Below, piece after piece: positions 11,599 to 22,201 of a stretch of DNA of 64,000 nucleotides. Below the pieces are notes generated by a model. It was not told where the DNA came from and made no database searches. It saw nothing but the letters and a program-made list of their open reading frames with translations. The DNA lies in the NCBI RefSeq assembly GCF_022095675.1, contig NZ_JAHYSG010000026.1, positions 1-64,000 of the forward strand, in the 5' to 3' direction. The position numbers and the translations under genes were made by a program. The DNA is from Dactylosporangium sp. AC04546 (GTDB taxonomy: Bacteria; Actinomycetota; Actinomycetes; Mycobacteriales; Micromonosporaceae). The stretch's first letter is position 1. Each line of letters starts with the position of its first letter.

Positions 11599-11630
11599 GT
11601 TCGAAACGGTACCTGAAGGCACCGACAGTT

Positions 11631-12497
11631 TTAGAGCGAGCGAATGGTGGATCGGACGGACTCCCGGTACGACGCCCCGAACAGGGCCGTGTGCACCAGC
11701 AACAGGTACAGCCGGTGCAGGGGAACCCGCTCGCTCCAGCCATCAGACAGCGGCCACGACTCTTGGTAGGCGGCCAGCAACCGATCGTAGAACGGCGTCC
11801 CGCCCCACAGGCCCATCAGCGCCAGGTCGGTCTCCCGGTGCCCGCCGTGCGCCGCCGGGTCGACCAGCCAGCCGTCACCGCGCCGATCCCAGACCACGTT
11901 CCCAGGCCAGAGGTCACCGTGGATCCGCGATGGCGGCTCGTCGCCGCCATATGACGAAATATCGGACATCACCCGCGACACTGCTGCCACGTCATCCGGC
12001 GTCAACGCGCCATTCGACGCAGATGTCCGCAAGAACGGCTCGAGCCGATGCAAAGCGAACCACGCCCCCCACGGACCCGGCGAAGGATCATTCGGCAAAG
12101 GAGCGGTGCCGATGTACCCGGGCCACGCGGCCCCGAAGGACGGCGCACCCGCTCGGTGCAGCGCCGCCAATCGATGACCGAGCCGCTCGGCGCCCGCCGG
12201 CGTGGCCTCGCCGTGATCGATCCAGGTCAGTGCCAGCATGTCCGGAAGCACGGCGATCACCTCCGGTACAAAATCCGCACCACCCGACCGAAGCCAACGC
12301 AACCCCTCCGCCTCGGCCTCGAAGAAGCCGGGCGGTGGATCGACCAGCGTTTTGGCGAACAGCGACCCCCCGTCGTCGAGGGTGAGCCGCTGCGCGGTGC
12401 AGATCGACCCAACGGGCACCGGCGTCTCCCGGATCCGCTGGTGCTTGAGGAACGTCGGCAGCTGCGAGGGATGCGCCTTGAGGTAGTCGAGATCCAT
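11631..12497 (-). CDS. Fructosamine kinase family protein
   Basis: The protein has 288 residues. The start at ATG 12497 overlaps the upstream stop as TGATG. It has the aminoglycoside-phosphotransferase fold used by fructosamine-3-kinases: an N-terminal strand pair with SLFAKT (ATP-binding lysine), the catalytic loop HGDLWPGNVVW near residue 200 and the metal-binding DPAAHGGHRETDLAL about 20 residues later. Family members phosphorylate ketosamine adducts so that glycated protein can be repaired; the substrate here is inferred. It follows a small membrane-protein gene directly and is 32 bp upstream of moaA. Confidence 0.85.
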   Translation of the reverse strand: MDLDYLKAHPSQLPTFLKHQRIRETPVPVGSICTAQRLTLDDGGSLFAKTLVDPPPGFFEAEAEGLRWLRSGGADFVPEVIAVLPDMLALTWIDHGEATPAGAERLGHRLAALHRAGAPSFGAAWPGYIGTAPLPNDPSPGPWGAWFALHRLEPFLRTSASNGALTPDDVAAVSRVMSDISSYGGDEPPSRIHGDLWPGNVVWDRRGDGWLVDPAAHGGHRETDLALMGLWGGTPFYDRLLAAYQESWPLSDGWSERVPLHRLYLLLVHTALFGASYRESVRSTIRSL

Positions 12498-12940
12498 CAG
12501 CGCTCCGTTCGCAGGTGGTGTGTAGCGGCCAGCAGCGGCGGCACGAGCGCCCCGCCGACCAGGCTCAACAGGCTCATGACCCGATCGGACGTGCCCATGT
12601 GACCGGCGTGCAGCGCGTGGTAGCCGAAGTGCAGTGTGCCGAACACGGCGGTCGCGATCCCGGCGAGCCAGCTGACGGCCGGCTGGTCGAGGATCGCCGC
12701 GCCCACGAACAGCACCGCCAGCGTCAGCATCGTGGCGCCCAGGTCGACGACGAGGTGTTGGTTGTACGGCGGATACGCCGACGTCCACCGCAGCCCGAAC
12801 CCGGGAAAGGTGCCGTAGAAGTGCGCGGGCGCGGCCACGGCCCACCCGCCCCACACCAGGTTGACCAACCCGAGAGCGGCGAACCCGGCACGCCGGAGGA
12901 GTCTAGTCGCGGGCGGCCCGGAGAGCTTCACGCGCGTCAT
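12497..12940 (-). CDS. Small four-helix membrane protein, unknown function
   Basis: The protein has 147 residues from ATG 12940; GTG 12931 is an alternative start. Four hydrophobic segments are visible at about 17-37, 64-83, 86-106 and 121-140. A loop near residues 40-60 is rich in aromatic residues (FYGTFPGFGLRW). I do not recognise a named domain; many actinobacteria carry similar short membrane proteins. The gene overlaps the end of the upstream GTPase gene by 38 bp and its stop overlaps the fructosamine-kinase start, so it belongs to a four-gene minus-strand operon. Confidence 0.7.
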   Translation of the reverse strand: MTRVKLSGPPATRLLRRAGFAALGLVNLVWGGWAVAAPAHFYGTFPGFGLRWTSAYPPYNQHLVVDLGATMLTLAVLFVGAAILDQPAVSWLAGIATAVFGTLHFGYHALHAGHMGTSDRVMSLLSLVGGALVPPLLAATHHLRTER

Positions 12941-14567
12941 CGTACGAGCGCAGCACCTCGCGCACGGGCGCGACGATGTGCGTGGCGGCGACCTCGGCGA
13001 TCGCGTCGCGCAGCCGGCGCTCGGCCCGCGACCGGGCCCGGCGGGCGGCGATCCCGACCACGGGCCGGACCACCACCGCGAGCAGCAGCCCGAAGAGCAG
13101 GCCGCCGCCGAGCAGCACGGTGGCGAGTGGCAACCGCCCGACCTGCGGGCCGTCGAGGTTGGGCAGGCCGAGGAACGCGAACACGGCCCGCACGGCCAGC
13201 CAGACCAGCCCGGCCAGGGCGGTCGCCGCGCCCAGCCACTGGAGCGCGCCGACCAGCCGCCACCAGACCGGCTTGCGGGCCATACCGAGGTCGGCCGAGG
13301 CGACGGCGACGTCAAGCGCGTCGGGCACGTCGTCGACCCGCGAGCGCGACGCCTTCATGACGGCCTCCGGCCACGGCTCTGGCAGCCCGGCCCCCGCGTG
13401 CTGGGCGACCTCGCGGGAGGCCAGCGTGACGGCCGCCTTCTGCGCGGCCGTCGACTCGGGCAGCGAGGTGGCCGACGGGGTCGGCAGCGGCTTGCTCGGC
13501 AGGTGCAGCCGGCGCAGTGGGTCGGGCCGCAGGCGGCGTATCCAGCGGGCGACGGGCCAGCCGAGCGAGCCCGTGGCGCGGTGGCGGTACGTGCGCTCGG
13601 TGGCCTCGACGACGATCGGCACCCCGGCCGCCGCGGACAGCGACCCGGCCAGCCGGTCGACGGTGTCGCGGGAGATCCGCTCGCCCCCGCCGGTGTCCAC
13701 GGCGACGATCGGCTCCAGCCCGGCGACCGCCTCGCTGACGTCGCCGGCGAGGCGGCGCAGCGACGACTGCCGGTCGGCGACCGCCCGCTCCAGCGTGGCC
13801 CGCAGCGTGGCCAGGCCGGGCTGCCCCTTGGCCGAGGTGGCGAAGGCGGGCACCCCGCCGAGGCCGTCAGCCTCGAGCAGCCGCTGGAGGTCGGCGACGA
13901 GCCGCTGGCTGTCGGCGCGGTTGAGCCGGTCGGCCTGGTTGAGCACGACCACGGTGACGTCGCGGTGCCGCTGGAAGTTGGCGAGGTACTGCTGGTGGAC
14001 CACCCGGTCGGCGTACTTCTGGGGGTCGAGCACCCACACGACCAGGTCCACGAGGCGCAGCAGCCGGTCGACCTCCATGCGGTGCTGGGCCTCGATCGAG
14101 TCGAAGTCGGGCAGGTCGAGCAGCACCAGCCCGCGCAGCGCCGCCTCGTCCTCGCCGTCGAGCGCGCTCTCCCGGTTGAACCGGCGGCTGGGCGGCACGC
14201 CGAGCCAGTCGAGCAGCGGCCCGGCTCCGGCCGGCCCCCACACGCAGGCATGCGCGACGCCGGTCGTCGGGCGGCGGACCCCGACCCGGGACAGCTGGAA
14301 CTTCGAGATCGCGTTGAACAGGCTGGACTTGCCGCTGCCGGTGGCGCCGGCCAGCGCCACGACGGTGTGCGCGCGGGAGAGGGCCAGCCGCTCGCCGGCC
14401 CGGTCGATCACGGTCCGCGCGGTGACCAGCTGTTCCTCGGGCACGTGCTCCTCGGCCGCGCGCACGAACCGGCGCAGGCCGTCGACCCGGGCCACCAGCC
14501 GGTCGGCGTCGGCCGACCCGCCACCCTGGCGCGGTATCGCCTGCTTGATCCGTTCGACAAGGCTCAT
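12903..14567 (-). CDS. Dynamin-like/GTPase membrane protein (downstream member of pair)
   Basis: The protein has 554 residues. The GTPase motifs are G1 GATGSGKS (74-81), PTTG near 98 as G2, LDLPDFDS near 152 as G3 and LNQADRL near 214 as G4. Two strong membrane segments lie near 439-464 and 479-505, with a basic, helical C-terminus. Its ATG overlaps the stop of the upstream dynamin-like gene by 4 bp (ATGA). Paired bacterial dynamin-like proteins often form hetero-oligomers that act on membranes. This pair is probably such a unit, but the process served (division, membrane repair, stress) cannot be read from the sequence. Confidence 0.8.
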   Translation of the reverse strand: MSLVERIKQAIPRQGGGSADADRLVARVDGLRRFVRAAEEHVPEEQLVTARTVIDRAGERLALSRAHTVVALAGATGSGKSSLFNAISKFQLSRVGVRRPTTGVAHACVWGPAGAGPLLDWLGVPPSRRFNRESALDGEDEAALRGLVLLDLPDFDSIEAQHRMEVDRLLRLVDLVVWVLDPQKYADRVVHQQYLANFQRHRDVTVVVLNQADRLNRADSQRLVADLQRLLEADGLGGVPAFATSAKGQPGLATLRATLERAVADRQSSLRRLAGDVSEAVAGLEPIVAVDTGGGERISRDTVDRLAGSLSAAAGVPIVVEATERTYRHRATGSLGWPVARWIRRLRPDPLRRLHLPSKPLPTPSATSLPESTAAQKAAVTLASREVAQHAGAGLPEPWPEAVMKASRSRVDDVPDALDVAVASADLGMARKPVWWRLVGALQWLGAATALAGLVWLAVRAVFAFLGLPNLDGPQVGRLPLATVLLGGGLLFGLLLAVVVRPVVGIAARRARSRAERRLRDAIAEVAATHIVAPVREVLRSYDDAREALRAARD

Positions 14568-16387
14568 GACGTTCCGTCCAGATCGGCCGCCAGGCGGGCG
14601 TTGTGCACCGTCGTGCTCGCGCCGCGCAGGCGGGCGGCCTCGTCCTCGTCGATGCCGGCCCCCTCCAGCGCGCTGCGGAACCGGCTGGACTCCTCGTCGA
14701 ACAGCGTCGCGACCCGTTCGACGAGGTCGCGGCGGGCCCGCTCGGCCAGGGCCCGGACGGCCTGGTCGCCGAAGATGGCCTCCAGTACTTTCTGCGCGGC
14801 GACGGTGGTCCCGCCGGCCACGGCGATCTCGGCGCCGGTCGGGATGAACGCGGTCGCCGCGAAGACGCTGACCATGACCAGCAGCCCGGTGGCGTTGACG
14901 GCGTAGGCGCTGGCCCGGGCGAGGACCCGCTTGTCGCCGGCCTCGGTGCGCACCAGCTCGAGGACCGAGCGCTGCCAGTCACGGATCAGCCGGCCGATCC
15001 GCTCGTCGAGGTCGTCGGACGGGCTGGCGAGGCTCGGCGCGGCGTCGAGCAGCGCGGCGCCGGCCGGGTGCGCCCGCCAGGCGGCGGCCGCGTTCTCGGC
15101 GGCGTCGGTGGCGGCGCCCTTGAGCAGGACGGACAGCCCGGTGCCGATGGCCTCCTGGAAGCGGGCGCCGGGTGCCGGCCGGCCGGTGATCGCGGCCACC
15201 ATCCGGTCCCGGGCCTTGCCGACCCGGGCCTGCAGGGCGCGCATGATGTCGCCGGTGCCGACGAGCTCCTGCCAGCGGGCGAGTACCTCGCCGCGCAGCA
15301 GCGCGCCGTCGTGGATGCCCTTCCCGACCGAATCGGTGGCGGCCCGGTAGGCGCCGCGGACCGCCTCCTGGAGCACCTGGGCGGCGGCCAGCTGGTCGTC
15401 GGCGGCGGCGGAGAGCACCACGACGTCGACGGTGAGAGCGTCGATCGCCCCGGCGACGGTCTGCCGCACGACGGCGGCCCGGGCGTCGGCGTCGCGGGCG
15501 AGCCGGGTGAACCAGTCGCGCAGCGGGCCGACCTGCGTCTCGGTGAGCAGGCCCTGGCTGTCGAGGCGGGCCTCGGGCAGGACGAACAGCGGTACCGCAC
15601 CCAGGTCGTGCTCCTGGAGCATGCTCGTGAGGTGCGGGCCGATCTCGTCAGCCGCGCCGCCGCCGGGCACCCGGTCGAGCACGAGCGCGACCGCCGTGCC
15701 CCGGTTGCGCGCGGTGCGCAGCAAGCCCCAGGGCACCGCGTCGGCGTATCGGGCGGCGGTGGTGACGAAGAGCCACAGGTCGGCGGCGGCCAGGAGCTGC
15801 CCGGCGAGCTGCCGGTTGGCGTCGACCACCGAGTCGATGTCGGGCGCGTCGAGGAAGGCGAGCCCCGGGCTGAGCGCCGGGGCGGAGACCACCTGGAGGG
15901 ACTTCGGGTCGCTACTCGGCCCGGACGTGCGCGTGAGCGTCGGCAGGAGGTTGGTCTGGGAGAACCACGGCACGTCGGCCGGGTGGCAGACCAACACCGG
16001 CGCCCGGGTCGTCGGGCGCAGCACCCCGGACGGGCTGACCGGCGTGCGGACCAGGCTGTTGACCAGGGTGGACTTGCCGGCGCCGGTGGATCCGCCGACG
16101 ACCACGAGCAGCGGCGCGTCGAGCCGGTCGAGGCGGGGGAGCAGATAGTCGTCGAGCTGGTCGACCATGCCCTTGGCGACCGTCCCCGCGCGCTCGGCGC
16201 TGGGCAGCGGCAGGGCGAAGCGGACGGCCCGGACCGTGTCGCGCAGCTCCACGAGCGCGGCGGCGAGGCCGCCGGCCGGCGTCGACTCGGGCGCGCGGGC
16301 GCGAGGGGGCCGACCGGAGGACGGGCCATCCGCCGAAGGGTCGGGCGCCGTCGACCGGGCGGACACCGACTCGCCCTGTGTGGTCAC
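14564..16387 (-). CDS. Dynamin-like GTPase (upstream member of pair)
   Basis: The protein has about 607 residues from GTG 16387; starts further upstream, such as ATG 16423, are possible. After a disordered Ser/Pro-rich tail the GTPase begins: G1 GGSTGAGKST (98-107), RPTTRAP (G2), LDAPDIDS (G3) and VLDRVPGG in the G4 position. A long helical stalk-like region follows, then a hydrophobic stretch near 491-535 (LLVMVSVFAATAF), a potential membrane segment. The architecture is that of bacterial dynamin-like proteins. It is translationally coupled to a second GTPase gene and divergent from dnaK, sharing its intergenic region with the HAIR operators. Confidence 0.8.
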   Translation of the reverse strand: MTTQGESVSARSTAPDPSADGPSSGRPPRARAPESTPAGGLAAALVELRDTVRAVRFALPLPSAERAGTVAKGMVDQLDDYLLPRLDRLDAPLLVVVGGSTGAGKSTLVNSLVRTPVSPSGVLRPTTRAPVLVCHPADVPWFSQTNLLPTLTRTSGPSSDPKSLQVVSAPALSPGLAFLDAPDIDSVVDANRQLAGQLLAAADLWLFVTTAARYADAVPWGLLRTARNRGTAVALVLDRVPGGGAADEIGPHLTSMLQEHDLGAVPLFVLPEARLDSQGLLTETQVGPLRDWFTRLARDADARAAVVRQTVAGAIDALTVDVVVLSAAADDQLAAAQVLQEAVRGAYRAATDSVGKGIHDGALLRGEVLARWQELVGTGDIMRALQARVGKARDRMVAAITGRPAPGARFQEAIGTGLSVLLKGAATDAAENAAAAWRAHPAGAALLDAAPSLASPSDDLDERIGRLIRDWQRSVLELVRTEAGDKRVLARASAYAVNATGLLVMVSVFAATAFIPTGAEIAVAGGTTVAAQKVLEAIFGDQAVRALAERARRDLVERVATLFDEESSRFRSALEGAGIDEDEAARLRGASTTVHNARLAADLDGTS

Positions 16388-16490
16388 GGATAAAGCGTGC
16401 ACGATGCGACCGGCCAGCGCCATGCAATGGCCGTAAGCATCGATATCACCCAGCGCAATCTCACCCCGTGACCACCCGGTTGTGAGGTAA

Positions 16491-16511
16491 GTTGCGTCAA
16501 ACTCACTCAAG
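16491..16511. promoter_or_regulatory. Degenerate HAIR (HspR) operator, distal
   Basis: A 7-7-7 arrangement GTTGCGT-N7-ACTCAAG matches the HspR-associated inverted repeat (CTTGAGT-N7-ACTCAAG) with an imperfect left half. It lies 34 bp before the second copy, upstream of the dnaK -35 element. Confidence 0.65.
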
Positions 16512-16518
16512 CCCCGAC

Positions 16519-16547
16519 TTGACGATCGAGAGTCGCGTGGCACTATT
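16519..16547 (+). promoter_or_regulatory. dnaK promoter
   Basis: TTGACG (16519-16524) and ACTATT (16542-16547), spaced 17 bp apart, fit a housekeeping-type promoter. The -10 overlaps the proximal HAIR site, as expected for HspR repression. The leader to the dnaK ATG is about 60 nt and carries GGAGG 10 nt before the start. Confidence 0.6.
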
Positions 16548-16565
16548 GAGTGACAGTCACTCAAC
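16545..16565. promoter_or_regulatory. HAIR (HspR) operator, proximal to dnaK
   Basis: The site reads ATTGAGT-N7-ACTCAAC, with perfect 6-bp inner arms (16546-16551 and 16559-16564). HspR, encoded at the end of this operon, is known in Streptomyces and mycobacteria to bind such sites and repress dnaK. Confidence 0.9.
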
Positions 16566-16614
16566 TTCGCAGCCGGCGCCCAACCGCCGACTGCCGCATG
16601 GAGGTCAAGAAGCT

Positions 16615-18479
<1,865 letters not shown>

Positions 18480-18483
<4 letters not shown>

Positions 18484-19178
18484 CGGACGAGAACCGCGCC
18501 GCCGGCTCGGAGGAGCCGGCGGAGCGCGTTGTGATCACCGACGAACCGAAGGAAGAGACCGCGGAGGAGGCGGATGTGGAGGTCGAAGAGGCCGAAACCA
18601 AGACTCCCGAGCCGGGGGCCGAGCCCGACGCGGTGGAGGGCGAGATCGTGGACGAGGCGTTCACGGTCCACGCGCCACCGGCCGGCGGGCCCGGCGCAGC
18701 GGCCGCGCAGGGCACCACCGACGACGCACACCAGCACGGCCTCGGCGCCGAATTGGCGGCGCTGCGGACGGAGCTCGACGAGCGCACACGTGATCTCCAG
18801 CGGGTCACGGCCGAGTATGCGAACTACCGCAAGCGGGTCGAGCGGGACCGGGCCCTCGTGGTCGAGCAGGCCACCGGCAACGTGCTGGGTGCACTGCTGC
18901 CGGTGCTCGACGACCTCGACCGGGCGCGCGACCACGGTGACCTGGTCGGCCCGTTCGGGGCGGTGGCGGAGCAGCTCATCGCCGCGCTGACGAAGTTCGG
19001 GCTGACCGTGTTCGGGTCCAAGGGCGACCCGTTCGACCCCACTCGCCACGAGGCGGTGGCCCATCTGACGTCGGCCGAGGTGACCGAGCCCACATGTATC
19101 GACGTGATGCGGCGCGGCTACCTTCTCGGCGAGCGACTGCTGCGGCCCGCGCTGGTCGCGGTCGCCGACCCGGAGTAG
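18480..19178 (+). CDS. grpE: Nucleotide exchange factor GrpE
   Basis: The protein has 232 residues. GTG 18480 overlaps the dnaK stop by 4 bp (GTGA), giving translational coupling. The N-terminal 75 residues are acidic and disordered, as in other actinobacterial GrpE proteins. The long dimerising helix begins near residue 80 ([18 protein letters not shown]), followed by [13 protein letters not shown] and the beta-domain [12 protein letters not shown] that contacts DnaK. It releases ADP from DnaK and so resets the chaperone cycle. Confidence 0.96.
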
Positions 19179-19203
19179 ACGAACGCCTGGAGGAGGTGGC
19201 GCG

Positions 19204-20439
19204 ATGAGTTCGAAGGACTGGTTGGAAAAGGATTTCTACGCGGTTCTTGGCGTCACCAAATCCGCTTCCACCGACGAGATCAAGAAGGCGTACCGCAAGC
19301 TCGCCCGCGAGCTGCACCCCGACCGCAACCCGAACAACGCGGCGGCCGAGGAGCGGTTCAAGGCGGTGTCCGAGGCCTACGACGTGCTCTCCGACGAGCG
19401 CCGTCGCAAGGAGTACGACGAGATGCGGTCGCTGTTCGGCGCGGGGCAGTTCCGCCGCAACGCGCGGGCCGGCGGCCCGGCCGGTGCGGGCGGGTTCGAC
19501 TTCACCGACCTGTTCGGCAACGGTGCCGCGGGTGCCCCCCGCACGGGCGCCGGCGCCGGCGGTAGCGGCGACCGCCGGTTCGGCGGCGCCGGCTTCTCCG
19601 ACCTGTTCAGCTCGATCTTCTCGGGCGGCGGGGGCGGGGCGGCCGGTGCGCCGGCCGGTCGGCGGACGCGCGGGCGTGACGTCGAGACCGAGGTGGTGCT
19701 CAACTTCGCCGACGCGGTGCAGGGCGCGACGCTGCCGATCACGCTGCGCACGCCCGGCACCTGCGACACCTGCCACGGCAACGGCGCGGCGCCGGGCTCG
19801 TCCCCGCGGACCTGCCCCAAGTGCCGCGGGCTCGGCGTGGTGAGCACCAACCAGGGCTCGTTCAGCTTCACCGAGCCGTGCCGTGAGTGCCAGGGTGTCG
19901 GCACGATCGTCGACGAGAAGTGCCCGGAGTGCCACGGCACCGGCGGGGTCACCAAGACCCGCACGATCAACGTGCGGATCCCCGCCGGCGTCGCCGACGG
20001 CCAGCGCATCCGGCTGGCCGGCCGCGGCGAGCCGGGCGCGCGTGGTGGCTCGGCCGGCGACCTGTTCGTGCTCATCAAGGTCCGTCCCGACCCGGTCTTC
20101 GGCCGGGCGGGCGACGACCTGACGCTGACGGTGCCGGTGACGTTCGCCGAGGCGGCCCTCGGGGCCGACCTGCGGGTGCCGACGCTCGACGCGACCGTGC
20201 TGCTGCGGGTGCCTCCGGGCACGCCGAGCGGGCGGACGCTGCGGGTGCGCGGCAAGGGCGTCACCCGGCGCGACGGCAACGTTGGCGACCTGCTGGTCAC
20301 CATCGACGTCCACGTGCCCGCCGAACTGTCCGAGGAGGCTCGGAAGGCACTGACCGACTTCGCGGCAGCGGCGCCGCCGGCGCCGCGCGAGCGGCTCGAC
20401 GCGATCGCACGGGAGCGCAGTAGCTATGAGCAGCGGTGA
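19204..20439 (+). CDS. dnaJ: Co-chaperone DnaJ
   Basis: The protein has 411 residues. A strong GGAGGAGG site precedes ATG 19204. The J domain spans about 10-75 with H38-P39-D40 intact. A Gly/Phe-rich linker with DFTDLFG and FSDLFSSIF follows. Four CxxCxGxG zinc repeats ([32 protein letters not shown]) lie at about 180-250 and bind two zinc ions. The C-terminal substrate-binding domain is normal. It delivers clients to DnaK and stimulates its ATPase. The gene lies 25 bp after grpE and overlaps hspR by 14 bp. Confidence 0.97.
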   Translation: MSSKDWLEKDFYAVLGVTKSASTDEIKKAYRKLARELHPDRNPNNAAAEERFKAVSEAYDVLSDERRRKEYDEMRSLFGAGQFRRNARAGGPAGAGGFDFTDLFGNGAAGAPRTGAGAGGSGDRRFGGAGFSDLFSSIFSGGGGGAAGAPAGRRTRGRDVETEVVLNFADAVQGATLPITLRTPGTCDTCHGNGAAPGSSPRTCPKCRGLGVVSTNQGSFSFTEPCRECQGVGTIVDEKCPECHGTGGVTKTRTINVRIPAGVADGQRIRLAGRGEPGARGGSAGDLFVLIKVRPDPVFGRAGDDLTLTVPVTFAEAALGADLRVPTLDATVLLRVPPGTPSGRTLRVRGKGVTRRDGNVGDLLVTIDVHVPAELSEEARKALTDFAAAAPPAPRERLDAIARERSSYEQR

Positions 20440-20881
20440 CAACGGCGAGGAGCACGAGGTCTTCCTCACGTTCGGAGCGGTTTCCGACGCCAAGGTGCTG
20501 ATCATCTCCATCGCGGCCCGGCTGGCCGGGATGCACCCGCAGACCCTGCGGCAGTACGACCGCATGGGCCTGGTGCAGCCCGGCCGCACCTCCGGCGGCG
20601 GACGCCGCTACAGCGAGCGTGACGTCGCGCTCCTGCGTGAGGTGCAGCGGCTCAGCCAGGAGGAGGGCGTCAACCTCGCCGGCATCAAGCGGATCATCGA
20701 GCTCGAGGGCATCGTCGGCGACCTGCGGCAGCGGGTGGCCGAGCTCGAGGACGAGCTGATCCGCACGCGGTCGCGGCTGGCCCAGCTCGAGGCGGCGGGC
20801 TTTCCGCGCCGCGATCTGGTCCCGCAGCATCAGCACCAGACGGCGCTGGTCGTCTGGCGACCGGGCCGCAAGGACGTTTGA
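20426..20881 (+). CDS. hspR: Heat-shock repressor HspR (MerR family)
   Basis: The protein has 151 residues. ATG 20426 lies inside the end of dnaJ. An unusually long N-terminal tail (about 25 residues) precedes the MerR-type winged helix ([29 protein letters not shown], split here at about 27-55, then [14 protein letters not shown]). The helix after it ([15 protein letters not shown]) is typical of HspR. A C-terminal coiled coil follows and a short polar tail ends the protein. HspR binds HAIR sites, with DnaK as co-repressor in Streptomyces. Three HAIR sites in this window (two at dnaK, one at clpB) define its local regulon. Confidence 0.95.
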   Translation: MSSGDNGEEHEVFLTFGAVSDAKVLIISIAARLAGMHPQTLRQYDRMGLVQPGRTSGGGRRYSERDVALLREVQRLSQEEGVNLAGIKRIIELEGIVGDLRQRVAELEDELIRTRSRLAQLEAAGFPRRDLVPQHQHQTALVVWRPGRKDV

Positions 20882-20972
20882 GCGCCGCGGGCGCCGGGCA
20901 TCCTGACAGCAGGAAATGGTGCGGTTGTTCCGGAGGCTGACCGGGATGCTCGCGCAGGGGTGTGGTCAAGCC

Positions 20973-21000
20973 GAAAGGGCGCCCGCGAGGGCGCCCTTTC
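20973..21000. terminator. Bidirectional terminator between hspR and a convergent gene
   Basis: A 12-bp perfect stem (20973-20984 and 20989-21000) with a GCGA loop begins and ends with A- and T-rich tracts, so it works in both directions. Its right end touches the stop codon of the minus-strand neighbour. Confidence 0.9.
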
Positions 21001-21430
21001 AGCTCAATCGGCGCGGCTGGCGGACCAGGCCGCCCTCGCACCAGTCGTGATACTCGAACAGCTCCGGCCGGGCGAGCAGCATCCGGGCGTTGTGCGCCCA
21101 CGTGGTGAGCAGCTCGTCGCCGTGCTCCTCCGCCTGCTCGACGAACTTCCGCAGCCGTCGCTTCGGGTGGGCCCGGAAATGCGTGCGGATGCCGTCGGCG
21201 GCGTAGATGTAGAGGCAGTGCAGTGCGAACCGGCGCGCCGGGCAGGCCGGGTCCATCGCCAGGTCGAACAGGGTGCCGATGAGCCGGTCACCCGCGACGA
21301 GCAGGTCCCAGTCGGGCGGCATGGTCTGGAGCACGCTCGCGTCGGGGTGGTAGGCCCACGCGCGCAGCTCGGCAGGAGTAGGGTCTACCGGGTTCGCGAA
21401 GCCTCGGAATCCCGCTTGTGTCACGCTCAC
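20999..21430 (-). CDS. Conserved actinobacterial hypothetical protein
   Basis: The protein has 143 residues from GTG 21430, with GGGAG 6 nt upstream. It is soluble and rich in Arg, Trp and His. Recognisable stretches are GFRGFANPVDP near the N-terminus, PPDWDLLV and LHCLYIYAADGIRT in the middle, and EQAEEHGDELLTTWAHN near residues 98-114. I recall close relatives widely in actinobacteria near the dnaK region, without an assigned function. No catalytic motif is evident. It converges on hspR through a shared terminator. Confidence 0.8.
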   Translation of the reverse strand: MSVTQAGFRGFANPVDPTPAELRAWAYHPDASVLQTMPPDWDLLVAGDRLIGTLFDLAMDPACPARRFALHCLYIYAADGIRTHFRAHPKRRLRKFVEQAEEHGDELLTTWAHNARMLLARPELFEYHDWCEGGLVRQPRRLS

Positions 21431-21597
21431 CGTCTGCTCCCGTGGCCAGCGGGCTGAGTTATCGCCAGAGGTCCTGGGTCCGGCGACACGGTAGCCCGCC
21501 ACCTGGCGACAGCGGAAGAGCCGAAGGGATTGGTTACCCTCCGGATACGCCGAAAATTCCGTAAAAATCATGTTTCCCGCACCGCAAAAACGCGGGA

Positions 21598-21625
21598 TGT
21601 CAATGCTTCGGCGGGGGTCTACAGT
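21598..21625 (+). promoter_or_regulatory. Leaderless promoter of the DUF1707 gene
   Basis: TACAGT (21620-21625) lies exactly 6 nt before GTG 21632, and TGTCAA (21598-21603) is a possible -35. An AT-rich patch at 21545-21600 stands out from the GC-rich background and may assist RNA polymerase. Confidence 0.65.
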
Positions 21626-21631
21626 GTCGTC

Positions 21632-22201
21632 GTGAGCACCGAGCGCCCGGACATGCGCATCTCCGACGCCGAGCGCGAGCGAGTGGTTGCGCAGCTCAAC
21701 GACGCCGTCGCCGAGGGCCGGCTCACACTGTCGGAGTTCGAGGAGCGGGTCGACGGGGTCCTGCGCTCGCGGACCTTCGCTGAGGTCGAGCCCTATGTCG
21801 GCGACCTGCCGGTCCGCACCCCGGCCACCGTGCCCGACCTGCTGCCGATCCGCAACCGCTCGTCGAGCCTCAAGCGCCAGGGTCGCTGGACCGTGCCGCG
21901 GCGGATCTCGATCACCACCCGGTCCGGCGCCGTGAAGCTCGACTTCACCGAGGCCGTGTTCCTCCAGCACGAGGTGCAGATCGACATCGAGTCGCGGTCG
22001 AGCTCGATCGACCTGGTCCTGCCGGCCGGAGCCTCCGCTGACGTCGACCAGATCGACAACCACGCCAGCTCGGTCAAGACCAAGGTGCCGGCGGTCTACG
22101 ACGCCGCCGGCCAGGGCGTGGTCTTCCGGATCAACGGCGAGCTGCGCAGCAGCAGCGTCCGCGTGCGGTATCAGCGACGGTTCTGGTGGTGGCGTTGGTA
22201 G
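21632..22201 (+). CDS. DUF1707 SHOCT-like domain protein
   Basis: The protein has 189 residues; GTG 21632 is chosen because of the leaderless -10. The DUF1707 domain occupies about 6-58 (MRISDAERERVVAQLNDAVAEG, quoted in two parts with RLTLSEFEERVD following). The C-terminal half is beta-rich (VKLDFTEAVF, VQIDIESRSSSIDLVLP), like the DUF2154/LiaF-type strands often attached to DUF1707, and ends in an unusual RRFWWWRW. No membrane segment is visible, but the Trp/Arg tail could touch the membrane. The function is unknown; the family is probably involved in envelope sensing. Confidence 0.8.
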   Translation: MSTERPDMRISDAERERVVAQLNDAVAEGRLTLSEFEERVDGVLRSRTFAEVEPYVGDLPVRTPATVPDLLPIRNRSSSLKRQGRWTVPRRISITTRSGAVKLDFTEAVFLQHEVQIDIESRSSSIDLVLPAGASADVDQIDNHASSVKTKVPAVYDAAGQGVVFRINGELRSSSVRVRYQRRFWWWRW

